64,000 nt of DNA. Origin: Bacteroidota bacterium. Lineage in GTDB: Bacteria > Bacteroidota > Ignavibacteria > UBA10030 > UBA6906. Below the pieces are notes generated by a model. It saw nothing but the letters and a program-made list of their open reading frames with translations, had not been told where the DNA came from and did not search any database. Positions 37,182 through 45,356 of this stretch are shown here, in pieces. Numbering within the stretch: the stretch's first letter is position 1; each line of letters starts with the position of its first letter. The position numbers and the translations under genes are program-made. The stretch covers positions 37,922 through 101,921 of the forward strand of contig JAUQWO010000052.1 in NCBI GenBank assembly GCA_030835135.1, read 5' to 3'.

Positions 37182-38996
37182 GTGAAGAACACTTTGGTGG
37201 TAGCATTACTCTGCGTGGCCTCCCTGCCGGCCTTTCCTCAGACCGATCCGGCGGCCATCACCGCGGCCGAACTCCGGGAGCACGTCCGGTATCTGGCATC
37301 CGACGAGCTGGGCGGACGCGGATCCGGGACGAAGGGGAACGACGAAGCCGCGATCTATATCGCGGCGAAACTCAAGGTCGCCGGCCTGAAGCCGGCAGGA
37401 ATCAACAATACCTACTTCCAGCCGTTCGATTTCGTCTCCGCCGTGAAATTGGGTGAGAAGAACACGCTCACGCTGGACGGACCATCCGGGGAGCGTCCGT
37501 TGAAGGTGGATGTTGACTTCCGGCCGTTCGGATTCTCCGGCTCCGGGAGTGCGACCGGTGACCTTGTCTTTGTCGGATACGGGGTCTCGGCACCCGAGAA
37601 GCAGTATGACGATTATGCCGGTGTCGATGTAAAGGGCAAGGTCGTTGTCATGTTCCGCTACGGGCCGGACGGTGCCTCGCCGCGGAGTGAGTATCAGCGA
37701 CACACGGGGCTCCGGAACAAGGCGCGAGTGGCCCGCGACAAGGGTGCGGTGGCCATGATCATGATCAACGGCCCGGCGGACGAGGCCGAGGATGGCCTCT
37801 ACAAGCTTGCGCTCGACCAGGGCGCGGGATCATCGGGGATCGTTGCGGTGTCGATGAAGCGTGACCTCCTCGATCCCTGCTTTCAGGCAGCAGGCTGGTC
37901 GCTGAAGGCGCTCCAGGACTCGATGCGGGCCCGCCAGAAACCGAACAGCCTGGTGTTGAAGGACTGCAGCGCTGCGTTCGAAGTGAGCGTGAATCGCGTG
38001 AGCAGCCAGACGGCGAACGTGGTGGCGTACCTCGAAGGGAACGACCCCGTCCTCAAGGATGAGGTCATTGTTCTCGGCGCACACATGGATCATCTCGGCA
38101 TGGGCGGTCCCGGTTCCGGCTCCATGGTCCCCGATACCGTCGCCATCCACAACGGCGCCGACGACAACGCGTCGGGCACCGCTTCCCTGCTCGAACTGGC
38201 GCAGGCGATCAGTGCACATACCGCGACGGTGCGGCGTTCGTATGTCTTCGTCTTCTTCTCGGGAGAAGAACTCGGTACCCTCGGCTCTCAGGCATACGTC
38301 TCGATGCCATTCTTCCCGCTCCCGCAGACGATCGCCATGTTGAACATGGATATGGTCGGCCGCCTGCAGAACAAAGCGCTCTCGATCGGTGGGACAGGCA
38401 CGTCGAGCATCTGGCCTGGCCTGATCGCGCGGCACACGACCGACTCTGCCTTCACGATCACGATGAACCCTGACGGGTTCGGGCCCAGCGATCACGCAAG
38501 CTTCTACGGGAAGGATGTGCCGGTCCTGTTCTTCTTCACCGGAACGCACGACGATTACCACAAGCCCAGTGATGATGCCGACAAGATCAACTATGCGGGG
38601 CACGAGAAGATAACGAAGCTGGTGCATGCGATCGTCACGGACCTTGATACAATGGCCGTGCGCCCGCCTTTCGTGCGGGTGCAGATCGCGGCGGCCGGCA
38701 GGGGCAACGCGGGCGGCGACAGCCGGAGTTTCAGCGTGACCCTCGGCATCGTGCCCGATGTCGGGGAGAGCAGCACTGGGATGAAGGTCAGCGGTGTACG
38801 GCCGAATGGCGCCGGTGAGAAGGCCGGACTGAAGGCCGGCGACATCCTCATCGGCATGGGCGGGAAGAAGATCATGAACATCTACGACTACATGGGGATG
38901 CTCGGAGAACTGAAGGCCGGCGATGAGGTGGTGCTGGATGTGAACCGGGACGGTACGGTGATCCAACTGAAGGCCGTGATGCAGAAGCGCAACTGA
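37182..38996 (+). CDS. Exported M28 zinc aminopeptidase with PA and PDZ domains
   Basis: 604 residues from GTG 37182 (AAGGA upstream). Signal peptide NTLVVALLCVASLPAFPQ. The protease-associated (PA) domain is at about 130-260. M28 metal ligands follow: GAHMDHLG (His), NGADDNASGTAS (Asp), FSGEELGTLGSQAY (catalytic Glu and ligand Glu), LNMDMVGRL (Asp) and DDYHKPSDDADKI (His). A PDZ domain closes the protein (about 515-604, SGVRPNGAGEKAGLKAGDI). It probably trims peptides in the periplasm or outside. Confidence 0.92.
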   Translation: MKNTLVVALLCVASLPAFPQTDPAAITAAELREHVRYLASDELGGRGSGTKGNDEAAIYIAAKLKVAGLKPAGINNTYFQPFDFVSAVKLGEKNTLTLDGPSGERPLKVDVDFRPFGFSGSGSATGDLVFVGYGVSAPEKQYDDYAGVDVKGKVVVMFRYGPDGASPRSEYQRHTGLRNKARVARDKGAVAMIMINGPADEAEDGLYKLALDQGAGSSGIVAVSMKRDLLDPCFQAAGWSLKALQDSMRARQKPNSLVLKDCSAAFEVSVNRVSSQTANVVAYLEGNDPVLKDEVIVLGAHMDHLGMGGPGSGSMVPDTVAIHNGADDNASGTASLLELAQAISAHTATVRRSYVFVFFSGEELGTLGSQAYVSMPFFPLPQTIAMLNMDMVGRLQNKALSIGGTGTSSIWPGLIARHTTDSAFTITMNPDGFGPSDHASFYGKDVPVLFFFTGTHDDYHKPSDDADKINYAGHEKITKLVHAIVTDLDTMAVRPPFVRVQIAAAGRGNAGGDSRSFSVTLGIVPDVGESSTGMKVSGVRPNGAGEKAGLKAGDILIGMGGKKIMNIYDYMGMLGELKAGDEVVLDVNRDGTVIQLKAVMQKRN

Positions 38997-39018
38997 TCTC
39001 CGGCGTCGGAGCACGAGA

Positions 39019-39039
39019 GGGCGGTCCGCGGGGCCGCCC
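39019..39039. terminator. Hairpin between convergent genes, possible terminator
   Basis: GGGCGGTCC (39019-39027) pairs with GGGCCGCCC (39031-39039) through nine pairs including one G-T. It lies between the peptidase stop and the convergent small gene. There is no T run, so termination is not certain. Confidence 0.4.
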
Positions 39040-39052
39040 ACATCGTTTGCGC

Positions 39053-39244
39053 CTATGCCTTCTTCGGGGCCGCGGGGGTCTCCCGCGCCACGCGCATGAA
39101 CTCGTGGACCATACGGACGCGGGCATCTTCGCTCCGTGCGGCTAGGAGTTCCGCGCGCAGGACACGCAACTCCTCGCGGAGCGATGACCGCTCTGCATCA
39201 CTCAATGATCCAATGAACCCTTCCAGTGCATCGTATGCAGCCAT
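39053..39244 (-). CDS. Small helical protein of unknown function
   Basis: 63 residues from ATG 39244, AGGA upstream. It is almost all helix (IGSLSDAERSSLREELRVLR, EDARVRMVHEFMRVAR) with a basic, Pro/Ala-rich end. No homolog comes to mind. It is the last gene of the 43234-39053 operon, ten bases after the flavin-reductase-like gene. Confidence 0.55.
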   Translation of the reverse strand: MAAYDALEGFIGSLSDAERSSLREELRVLRAELLAARSEDARVRMVHEFMRVARETPAAPKKA

Positions 39245-39254
39245 GACCGTCCTG

Positions 39255-39773
39255 TCAGTCCTGTGATCGTGATGGAGGCGCATCGGCCCCCGGTTTTGTG
39301 TAGCGCCATCCCGTGTCGCTTAAATGAAGCGGCAGCCCATCAACCCACCGCTCTTCCCCGACCACGAGCCCGGCTATGAGGGTGTGATCTCCCGCCGGGG
39401 TCATGGAATGCACGGAACACCGGATCGCTCCGAGCGCACCCCGGGGGACCCCCTGCCATGGCGCATCCGCGCGGTAGAGTTGGGCACGTTCGGCGGGTAC
39501 TGGTGAAGCTCCGGCTTTCATGATCCGCTTCGCGATATCCTTCCCCCCTTCCCGGGGCAGCATCGCCAGCGTGAACGATCCTGTCGAACGTACCTGACCG
39601 AGGAACTCGCTGTCGCTTTCCAACGAGATGCCGATAAGCGGCGGGGTGAAGGAAAGCTGGGTCACCCATGTGATGACGATCGCCGTCAGCTGCGGCTCAT
39701 GTCCGGTCGAACACACCCACAACGCATACGGGATCCCTTCAACAGGACTCGAGCGATCGCCTCGTCTGGTCAC
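39255..39773 (-). CDS. Flavin reductase-like protein (FMN-binding split barrel)
   Basis: 172 residues from GTG 39773, GAAGG upstream and GTGA overlap with the DUF971 gene. The flavin-reductase-like domain is seen in PYALWVCSTG, AIVITWVTQLSFTPPLIGISL and GSFTLAMLP. Such proteins bind FMN and reduce flavins with NAD(P)H, or act as small flavoproteins. The partner is unknown. Confidence 0.82.
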   Translation of the reverse strand: MTRRGDRSSPVEGIPYALWVCSTGHEPQLTAIVITWVTQLSFTPPLIGISLESDSEFLGQVRSTGSFTLAMLPREGGKDIAKRIMKAGASPVPAERAQLYRADAPWQGVPRGALGAIRCSVHSMTPAGDHTLIAGLVVGEERWVDGLPLHLSDTGWRYTKPGADAPPSRSQD

Positions 39774-40120
39774 TGTGGGCCTTCACCTGCAGCCGGTTCC
39801 CGCCGCTCCACGCATGCTTCGCAGCAACAGAGTGAACGAAGGTGCTCCCACGTGTAGAGCCCTTGTTCATGGCCATCCTCCCAGACCAGCTTGAGAGCAT
39901 AGCTTCCCACCGTCTCAGCCCCCTTCAGAGTGTACTTGCCCGGGTGCGGATCGGGATCAGGGGCAGGTGCATAGTGATGCAACAGCACCGTTTCGCCCTG
40001 GCATCCCGCGCACGGACAAGCATCGCGAAGGAGCTCAAGCGGCGTCACCCCGACGTGGCCATCATCCCAGAAGAGCTGGAGTGTGGTTGAATCGAGGCGG
40101 GATAACTTCTTTAGTTTCAT
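39770..40120 (-). CDS. DUF971 domain protein
   Basis: 116 residues. DUF971 pattern: LQLFWDDGHVGVTPLELLRDACPCAGCQ (described, key part DACPCAGC) and LKLVWEDGHEQGLYTWEHL. The domain equals the N-terminal part of gamma-butyrobetaine hydroxylase and of some MRP/ApbC proteins. Cysteines (CPCAGC; CCCEAC near the end) suggest metal or Fe-S handling. Role unknown. Confidence 0.88.
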   Translation of the reverse strand: MKLKKLSRLDSTTLQLFWDDGHVGVTPLELLRDACPCAGCQGETVLLHHYAPAPDPDPHPGKYTLKGAETVGSYALKLVWEDGHEQGLYTWEHLRSLCCCEACVERREPAAGEGPQ

Positions 40121-40149
40121 TCTCTTTTGGATCCCGATGAATCCATACT

Positions 40150-41301
40150 CTATGCTATCCCTACCATCAATTTTCCGTCCCGGATGATGTTCTCCTCGGA
40201 GCCGTCAGGATACACGAAGTTCAGATATCTGACCGTGATCAGGGGTTGCACCTCGGGGACGTACACCCAATCGATGTGCACGACCTTGTCAGGGGCCGAG
40301 AACTGCGCCGGACCGACCTGTCCTCCGAAGTGCTCGCTGCGCCCAAACGCAATATGCAGGCCGAGTTTCTCGTCAAGAAGCGTGCTCCCGACCGGTTTCA
40401 CGCCCCACTCACTGAGGACCCCGACACCGAGTTCGGCGATATTCCCGTAGGCCGGCTCAGCCGCAAGCATCCGCGCCTGTTTCCCGGATGCCGGACCATC
40501 ACTCAGGACCTCGACGGCCTTGTTCTCGAGTATCCGGAAGCGGACGACCTCATCTCCAAACTGGACCGGAAGGACGCCGGTCGTCTGGCTTCGCTCGCCG
40601 GGCTCTTCCCCCTCGTACGGGACGATATAGGCTTCACCGGAGGGGAGGTTCGCCACGCTTCCCGGCTGGCGTATCAATCCCCCGCTCGCATGGCCGTTCC
40701 GGAAGCGGAGATCGATATGCAACGGATGCAGCACATCATCACCCACACCCAACAGAACATTCGCCCCACTTGCCCGGTTCATCCTGTCCTGGATCTGAAG
40801 AACGCGGCGGTTCACGCTCTCGTAGTTCAATCCGAGTGACGGCATCATGGCCCGGGAGAATCCGGGCATGGTGGCACCCCGGAATCCCAACCGGCGAGCG
40901 AGCATCTTCAACGGCGCGGTCGCGGAGAGTTCCGTAGGAGCGAGGACGATGCTGCTGTCCTTGAGGACGGCCTCGAACGTCGTGTCCAGGCTGGAGGCGA
41001 TCGTTCCGTGGCGGTTGACCTGCTCCACCAGCAGGATATCCTGCGGCAGGTCACCATTGTTGGTGCCGACATTCGGATAGGCGCAGAAGGAGAGTTTCTC
41101 GAACGGCATCGCATCCCAGCTGTCCTGAAGCATCAGGTACCATTCGGTGGCGATCCGTCGGCGATCCTTCCATGCGGCGGAATCGGACACCCTGCCGTCG
41201 GGAAGATCCACGAGGAACGTCAATCCTGCTTCACGTGGTGCGCACTGGAAGACCGCATCGAGAAGGGCAAGGAACTGCGAGGAGGAGAGGTTCCGGCTCA
41301 T
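40150..41301 (-). CDS. M29-like aminopeptidase family protein
   Basis: 383 residues from ATG 41301. C-terminal half shows the M29/thermophilic aminopeptidase layout: SGKQARMLAA, YGNIAELGVGVLSEWG, DEKLGLHIAFGRSEHFGGQ and DKVVHIDWVYV, containing the Glu, Glu, His and Asp expected as metal ligands. N-terminal half is a Rossmann-like domain. Similar folds occur in 2,5-dihydroxypyridine dioxygenase-like proteins, so the reaction is not certain. Confidence 0.78.
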   Translation of the reverse strand: MSRNLSSSQFLALLDAVFQCAPREAGLTFLVDLPDGRVSDSAAWKDRRRIATEWYLMLQDSWDAMPFEKLSFCAYPNVGTNNGDLPQDILLVEQVNRHGTIASSLDTTFEAVLKDSSIVLAPTELSATAPLKMLARRLGFRGATMPGFSRAMMPSLGLNYESVNRRVLQIQDRMNRASGANVLLGVGDDVLHPLHIDLRFRNGHASGGLIRQPGSVANLPSGEAYIVPYEGEEPGERSQTTGVLPVQFGDEVVRFRILENKAVEVLSDGPASGKQARMLAAEPAYGNIAELGVGVLSEWGVKPVGSTLLDEKLGLHIAFGRSEHFGGQVGPAQFSAPDKVVHIDWVYVPEVQPLITVRYLNFVYPDGSEENIIRDGKLMVGIA

Positions 41302-41345
41302 AGGGGATCCCGGGTTCGAAAGGGGTGGTCGTTGCGCTCCGCGGG

Positions 41346-41831
41346 TCACACCAGCCGGCGTGCTATCTCGCGCAGCGCATCCCGCGTCAGGAACTTCTGA
41401 ACCAGCGGGAACAGGATGTTATTCTCTTTGTGGATATGGTTGACGAACTTCTGGACCACTGTCTGCGCCTGTGACCGGATGGTCTGGAGCGTCGCGGCAC
41501 TGGGCCGACCGCTCCCGAGTTTTCCGACCGACGTCCGGAGCTTCTTCAGATCGCGTTTCAGAGCGCGATGTTCATCGCGCATCACACCGGTCGGGCCTTC
41601 CACGTACCGTTCGAGCACGGGAAAGAGCGCATCCTCCTCGTGCTTGTTGTGCACGTCCACCTCATCGGTCAGGAATCCGACGGCATCGCGGACGCGCAGG
41701 GCCGCCTCCTTCGAGTACCCATGGTCCGCCAGCGCGCGTGTCGCCCGGTTCAGCGCAGCGAGGTGCATCAGCGTCACGTCGTGCTCCTGCATGAACCGCG
41801 CGATGGGATCGATCGGGCGGCGGACGGCCAT
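41346..41831 (-). CDS. Hemerythrin-like domain protein
   Basis: 161 residues. Four-helix hemerythrin/HHE pattern: MQEHDVTLMHL, NKHEEDALFPVLERY, DEHRALKRDL, and FVNHIHKENNILFPLV. The His and Glu residues can bind a di-iron centre for O2 or NO sensing or storage. Separated from the next gene by one base. Confidence 0.9.
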   Translation of the reverse strand: MAVRRPIDPIARFMQEHDVTLMHLAALNRATRALADHGYSKEAALRVRDAVGFLTDEVDVHNKHEEDALFPVLERYVEGPTGVMRDEHRALKRDLKKLRTSVGKLGSGRPSAATLQTIRSQAQTVVQKFVNHIHKENNILFPLVQKFLTRDALREIARRLV

Positions 41832-41832
41832 A

Positions 41833-42129
41833 TCAGAACTTCTCGATGTACGTGGAATATTTCATCCCGCCCTTGTCCACGAGCGTCCCGATCTGCGAGA
41901 TCAGCGCTTCCATCTCCGGCGTCATGCTGTCCTCCAGCGCTTCATAGTCCGCTTCGGTCGCGGTGACGAACATCTCGAGGAAGTGATTCTTTTTCCCTTC
42001 GACCTCGAAGATGGTATAGTCCTTGCCCGCAGCGGTGAGCAGTGACTTCAGCTGTGCGATGTGTTTCTCGTACGCAGCGCGCGCCTCCGGCTTCACTGCA
42101 TACGTGATCGTGGTAATGACCTTCGACAT
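41833..42129 (-). CDS. Small ABM-like (dimeric alpha-beta barrel) protein
   Basis: 98 residues from ATG 42129 with AAAGGA upstream. Pattern ITTITYAVKPEARAAYEKHI then FLEMFVTATEADYEAL is typical of the ferredoxin-like dimeric barrel (antibiotic-biosynthesis monooxygenase-like). Active site residues cannot be named. It may bind heme or a small molecule. One base separates it from the hemerythrin gene. Confidence 0.7.
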   Translation of the reverse strand: MSKVITTITYAVKPEARAAYEKHIAQLKSLLTAAGKDYTIFEVEGKKNHFLEMFVTATEADYEALEDSMTPEMEALISQIGTLVDKGGMKYSTYIEKF

Positions 42130-42168
42130 GGGTTCCTTTCGTTGTGCGTAGACATGCGCCGAGGCGCA

Positions 42169-42522
42169 TCAATAACCGGCACGCCGGATCTCCGCTTCCG
42201 ACATCCCGAAGTAATGGCCGATCTCGTGGATGAGGGTCTCGCGGATATGTTGCCGCAGGTCACCCTCGTGCGCCGCAAGATCTTCCAGGTTCAGCTGGTA
42301 CAGCGTGATCGTATCCGGGATCACCGGATACATGCCATAGTCGGCGCCCCGCCGTGTCAACGGGATGCCATGATACTCTCCCAACAGCGACCGTCTCCCC
42401 TTGCGCGACGCCGGGGGAAGATCCTCGACGACGATCCGGATGTTCTCAAGGGTCTCCCGGAACATCAGGGGAAGGTTGCTATACTCTTCCTCCAGCACCT
42501 GCTCGAACGCCGCGCGGTCCAT
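42169..42522 (-). CDS. Zincin-like metallopeptidase family protein
   Basis: 117 residues. The C-terminal zinc motif LIHEIGHYFGMSEAEI (HExxH) and the N-terminal FEQVLEEEYSNLPLMFRETLENI identify the small metallopeptidase family (formerly DUF1025/Zincin_1). Substrate unknown. Four bases after the YIP1 gene. Confidence 0.85.
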   Translation of the reverse strand: MDRAAFEQVLEEEYSNLPLMFRETLENIRIVVEDLPPASRKGRRSLLGEYHGIPLTRRGADYGMYPVIPDTITLYQLNLEDLAAHEGDLRQHIRETLIHEIGHYFGMSEAEIRRAGY

Positions 42523-42526
42523 ACGG

Positions 42527-43234
42527 TCAGCGCAGCGGGATCAGAAAGAGCGCACCCGCCGCCCCACAACAGACGGCAGTGAGCAACCACGCGACGCTCG
42601 TGCGGCACCCCGCCATCACGCGGATCCCGATCGCGATGAGTGCCGCCGACCAGATCGCTGCAATGCCATCGAGTCCGATGAGGACGATGTACGCCATCGG
42701 ATTCAGCACGATGGGCGGAGGATTCGGATCGAAGAGATAGATCCCGAACACCGCGATCTCGATCGGAAAAATGATGACCAGTGACAGCACGATGGGGACG
42801 ACGCCGTACGCCAGCAGTGCGAATGCGTTCCGCGCGCTCACCTTCCGCCCGACCGCCGGCGTCACGACGGACAGAACGCGCGCCAGCACAAAGAACAAGA
42901 TCCCCCCGATCGCGGGACCCGCAAGAAGTCCGATCCCGATGATCGTCAGCAGCCCGGGTTCGATGACACCGTAGCTGGCATGCCAGAGCAGCGCATACAC
43001 CAGGGCAACACCGAACAGGGCCGTCAGCGCAAGGACGTAATTCTTCGTCCCTGCCAACGCGATCCGGCGAAACGTGGCTGACGGAGACTCCATCAAGCCC
43101 CAGATCGTCTGGAACAGGTCCAGGGTACCGACCTTGGCCTGCACATATCCTTTGCAGGAAGAGCAGACCACCGCGAGGTCGTCGTTCTGCGTACCACACA
43201 CGGGACATGCCCGCGTCAGGCCGGCTGGGTTCAT
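42527..43234 (-). CDS. YIP1-family membrane protein with N-terminal zinc ribbon
   Basis: 235 residues. Zinc ribbon CPVCGTQNDDLAVVCSSC at the very start, then a YIP1 domain with about five membrane helices (YVLALTALFGVALVYALL, LLTIIGIGLLAGPAIGGI, ALLAYGVVPIVLSLVIIF, AYIVLIGLDGIAAIWSAAL, WLLTAVCCGAAGALFL). YIP1 proteins in bacteria are poorly understood membrane organisers. First gene of the operon ending at 39053. A promoter (43244-43272) leaves almost no leader. Confidence 0.85.
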   Translation of the reverse strand: MNPAGLTRACPVCGTQNDDLAVVCSSCKGYVQAKVGTLDLFQTIWGLMESPSATFRRIALAGTKNYVLALTALFGVALVYALLWHASYGVIEPGLLTIIGIGLLAGPAIGGILFFVLARVLSVVTPAVGRKVSARNAFALLAYGVVPIVLSLVIIFPIEIAVFGIYLFDPNPPPIVLNPMAYIVLIGLDGIAAIWSAALIAIGIRVMAGCRTSVAWLLTAVCCGAAGALFLIPLR

Positions 43235-43243
43235 ATATCCTAT

Positions 43244-43272
43244 ATAATACGGTTTTTCAGCACGTTATACAA
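43244..43272 (-). promoter_or_regulatory. Sigma70-type promoter of the YIP1 operon, ultra-short leader
   Basis: On the minus strand: TTGTAT (43272-43267), 17 bp, TATTAT (43249-43244). The -10 box ends nine bases before ATG 43234, so the leader would be about two or three bases. AGGA lies within these nine bases. Confidence 0.5.
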
Positions 43273-44638
43273 CTTTCTTGAACTTTGCGGTGAAGTGCCG
43301 GAGCATAGGGGGTTCCTCCACGATCCGAACACCGCGCAACGCATCCCGGTTCTCGAAGACCTCAAGAACGGCTTCGATGACATAATCGATATGGCTCTGG
43401 GTATACACCCGCCGGGGAATGGCGAGGCGGACCAGTTCCATCCGTGCCGGGATCAGCGCCCCCGACCGGTCATAGGTGCCGAACATGACGCTCCCGATCT
43501 CCACCGAACGGATGCCTGCCGCGAGGTAGAGCTCGATCGAGAGGGCCTGCCCCGGATACTCGTCCACGGGAATGTGGGGGAGGAATTTCTTCGCATTCAG
43601 ATAGATCGCGTGTCCTCCGGGTGGCCGGAGGATCGGTACTCCGGCCGACACTAGGCGGTCTCCCAGGTATGCCACCGAGCGGATACGGTACTGCAGATAG
43701 TGCTCATCCAGGATCTCGTCCAGTCCCTGGGCGATCGCTTCAAGGTCCCTCCCTGCCAATCCCCCGTAGGTCGGGAACCCCTCCGTCACGATCAGCAGAT
43801 TCCGGGCGGACGCAGCGACGGCATCGTCGTTGAGGGCGAGGAACCCGCCCATGTTCACGAGCGCGTCCTTTTTCGCGCTCATGGTCACTCCATCGGCGTA
43901 CGAGAACATCTCCCGGGCGATGCTGGCCACACTCGTATCGGCATATCCCGGTTCACGCAGTTTGATGAAGTACGCGTTCTCTGCAAAGCGGCACGCGTCG
44001 AGGAAGAGCGGTATGCCATGTCGCGTACAGACCTCGCGGACCGCCCGGATGTTGGCCATCGAGACCGGCTGCCCGCCGCCCGAGTTGTTGGTGATGGTCA
44101 GCATGCAGAGCGGTATCCGTTCCCGCCCCGTGCGCGCGATGAAGTCTTCGAGCGCGGCGACATCCATGTTCCCCTTGAAATCCGCAATGGTATCCGGGTC
44201 CTTCCCTGCCTCGCACGGCAGGTCCACGGCTTCGGCGCCGGAGAATTCCACGTTGGCGCGGGTGGTATCGAAGTGCGAATTGTTCGGGACGACCTTCCCT
44301 GGGCCGCCCATGATCGAGAACAGGATCTTCTCCGCGGCCCGGCCCTGGTGCGTGGGAATGATATGCCGCATGCCGGTAAGCGAGCGGACCCTCTCTTCGA
44401 ACCGGTAGAAACTCCGGGCACCCGCATACGATTCGTCCCCACGCATCATCCCCGCCCACTGTTCCGCACTCATGGCGGATGTTCCGCTGTCGGTCAGGAG
44501 ATCGATCAGGACATGCTCGGCACGGATCAGGAACAGGTTGTAGTCCCCCTGCGCCAGGATCGTCTCACGCTCTTCACGCGAGGTGAACGTGATCGGTTCA
44601 ACGGATTTGATGCGGAATGGTTCTATGATGGTCTTCAT
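43265..44638 (-). CDS. tnaA: Tryptophanase
   Basis: 457 residues from ATG 44638. PLP beta-eliminating lyase that splits tryptophan into indole, pyruvate and ammonia. PLP-lysine context is TMSAKKDALVNMGG; the substrate region has THQGRAAEKI. Tyrosine phenol-lyase is excluded by two places: the segment VEIGS has Ile where tyrosine phenol-lyase has Arg (MERG), and LRHFTAK has His (position of E. coli His463) where the other has Phe. Own promoter at 44662-44690. There is no permease next to it. Confidence 0.92.
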   Translation of the reverse strand: MKTIIEPFRIKSVEPITFTSREERETILAQGDYNLFLIRAEHVLIDLLTDSGTSAMSAEQWAGMMRGDESYAGARSFYRFEERVRSLTGMRHIIPTHQGRAAEKILFSIMGGPGKVVPNNSHFDTTRANVEFSGAEAVDLPCEAGKDPDTIADFKGNMDVAALEDFIARTGRERIPLCMLTITNNSGGGQPVSMANIRAVREVCTRHGIPLFLDACRFAENAYFIKLREPGYADTSVASIAREMFSYADGVTMSAKKDALVNMGGFLALNDDAVAASARNLLIVTEGFPTYGGLAGRDLEAIAQGLDEILDEHYLQYRIRSVAYLGDRLVSAGVPILRPPGGHAIYLNAKKFLPHIPVDEYPGQALSIELYLAAGIRSVEIGSVMFGTYDRSGALIPARMELVRLAIPRRVYTQSHIDYVIEAVLEVFENRDALRGVRIVEEPPMLRHFTAKFKKVV

Positions 44639-44661
44639 GGGTCCCGTCCTGCGTTCCCTGC

Positions 44662-44690
44662 AAGGTACGGCGAATACGCGAAGATAGCAA
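44662..44690 (-). promoter_or_regulatory. Sigma70-type promoter of tnaA
   Basis: On the minus strand: TTGCTA (44690-44685), 17 bp, TACCTT (44667-44662). Leader of about 18 bases; there is no room for a TnaC-type leader peptide. Confidence 0.45.
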
Positions 44691-44717
44691 CGAGGGCGAG
44701 GCGCGCGCCACGCCGTC

Positions 44718-44746
44718 TTGACAATGAGGCGGCAGCACGGTATACT
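44718..44746 (+). promoter_or_regulatory. Sigma70 promoter, leaderless start
   Basis: TTGACA (44718-44723), 17 bp, TATACT (44741-44746). The -10 box ends seven bases before ATG 44754, so transcription should begin at or next to the A of the start codon. Confidence 0.75.
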
Positions 44747-44753
44747 TCTTCTC

Positions 44754-45284
44754 ATGACGAACGACCCGCCATTGACAGCAGAAGGAGCCGGGGCTCAGCT
44801 CTATGAGTACCTCCGCCGCGAGGTTGTCGGCGAGGGTGTGCTCTCTCTCGCCCGCCTCGGGGAATCCCTGCAGAAGTGTGAGACGCCCCTGGGTGATCAG
44901 CGTGAGGGGGAGATCATCATCGGATGCATGTTCGCCGCCGTGCTCGCGGTCGAGGAGATCGCTTCACCGGCCCAGCGGGAACGGATGCGCACGGGGTTGG
45001 ACGGGGAGTTCATCCGCCATCTCCGTGAGCAGGGTGCGGATGAGGAACACGTCGTCGAATGGCGGACGATCCTGGGGGAGCACTTCGTGGACTACTTCAG
45101 GAGTTGTGAGGGGCATGCCGGACCTGCCTTGCCGGAGGCACTGGGCAAGGAGTTCCTGTGGAATCTGACGGGCATGGAACACGATGACGCGACCCCTATT
45201 GAGATAGCAACGACCTATCTGGCGGGCGCGCGGGCAGTGTCCCGCCGCGCCGTGCGCGATCTCGTTGCCGCCTTGTCCGCGTAA
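44754..45284 (+). CDS. Protein of unknown function, leaderless
   Basis: 176 residues from ATG 44754. The promoter at 44718 rules out the longer reading, and no ribosome binding site precedes 44754 (bases TCTTCTC). The protein is soluble, acidic and mostly helical (LYEYLRREVVGEGVLSL, EGEIIIGCMFAAVLAVEEI). I recognise no family. It is divergent from tnaA. Confidence 0.65.
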   Translation: MTNDPPLTAEGAGAQLYEYLRREVVGEGVLSLARLGESLQKCETPLGDQREGEIIIGCMFAAVLAVEEIASPAQRERMRTGLDGEFIRHLREQGADEEHVVEWRTILGEHFVDYFRSCEGHAGPALPEALGKEFLWNLTGMEHDDATPIEIATTYLAGARAVSRRAVRDLVAALSA

Positions 45285-45356
45285 GCCTGCCGTACGCGGC
45301 ATGGCCCTCCCCTCGCGCAATGGACGCGTCGTCCGTTCGCGCTCTTCATGGGGTGC

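Noticed and set aside
45285..45356. Imperfect hairpin between convergent genes as a terminator
   Set aside because: The GCGC...GCGC stem has bulges on both sides and no T run follows. I could not support it.
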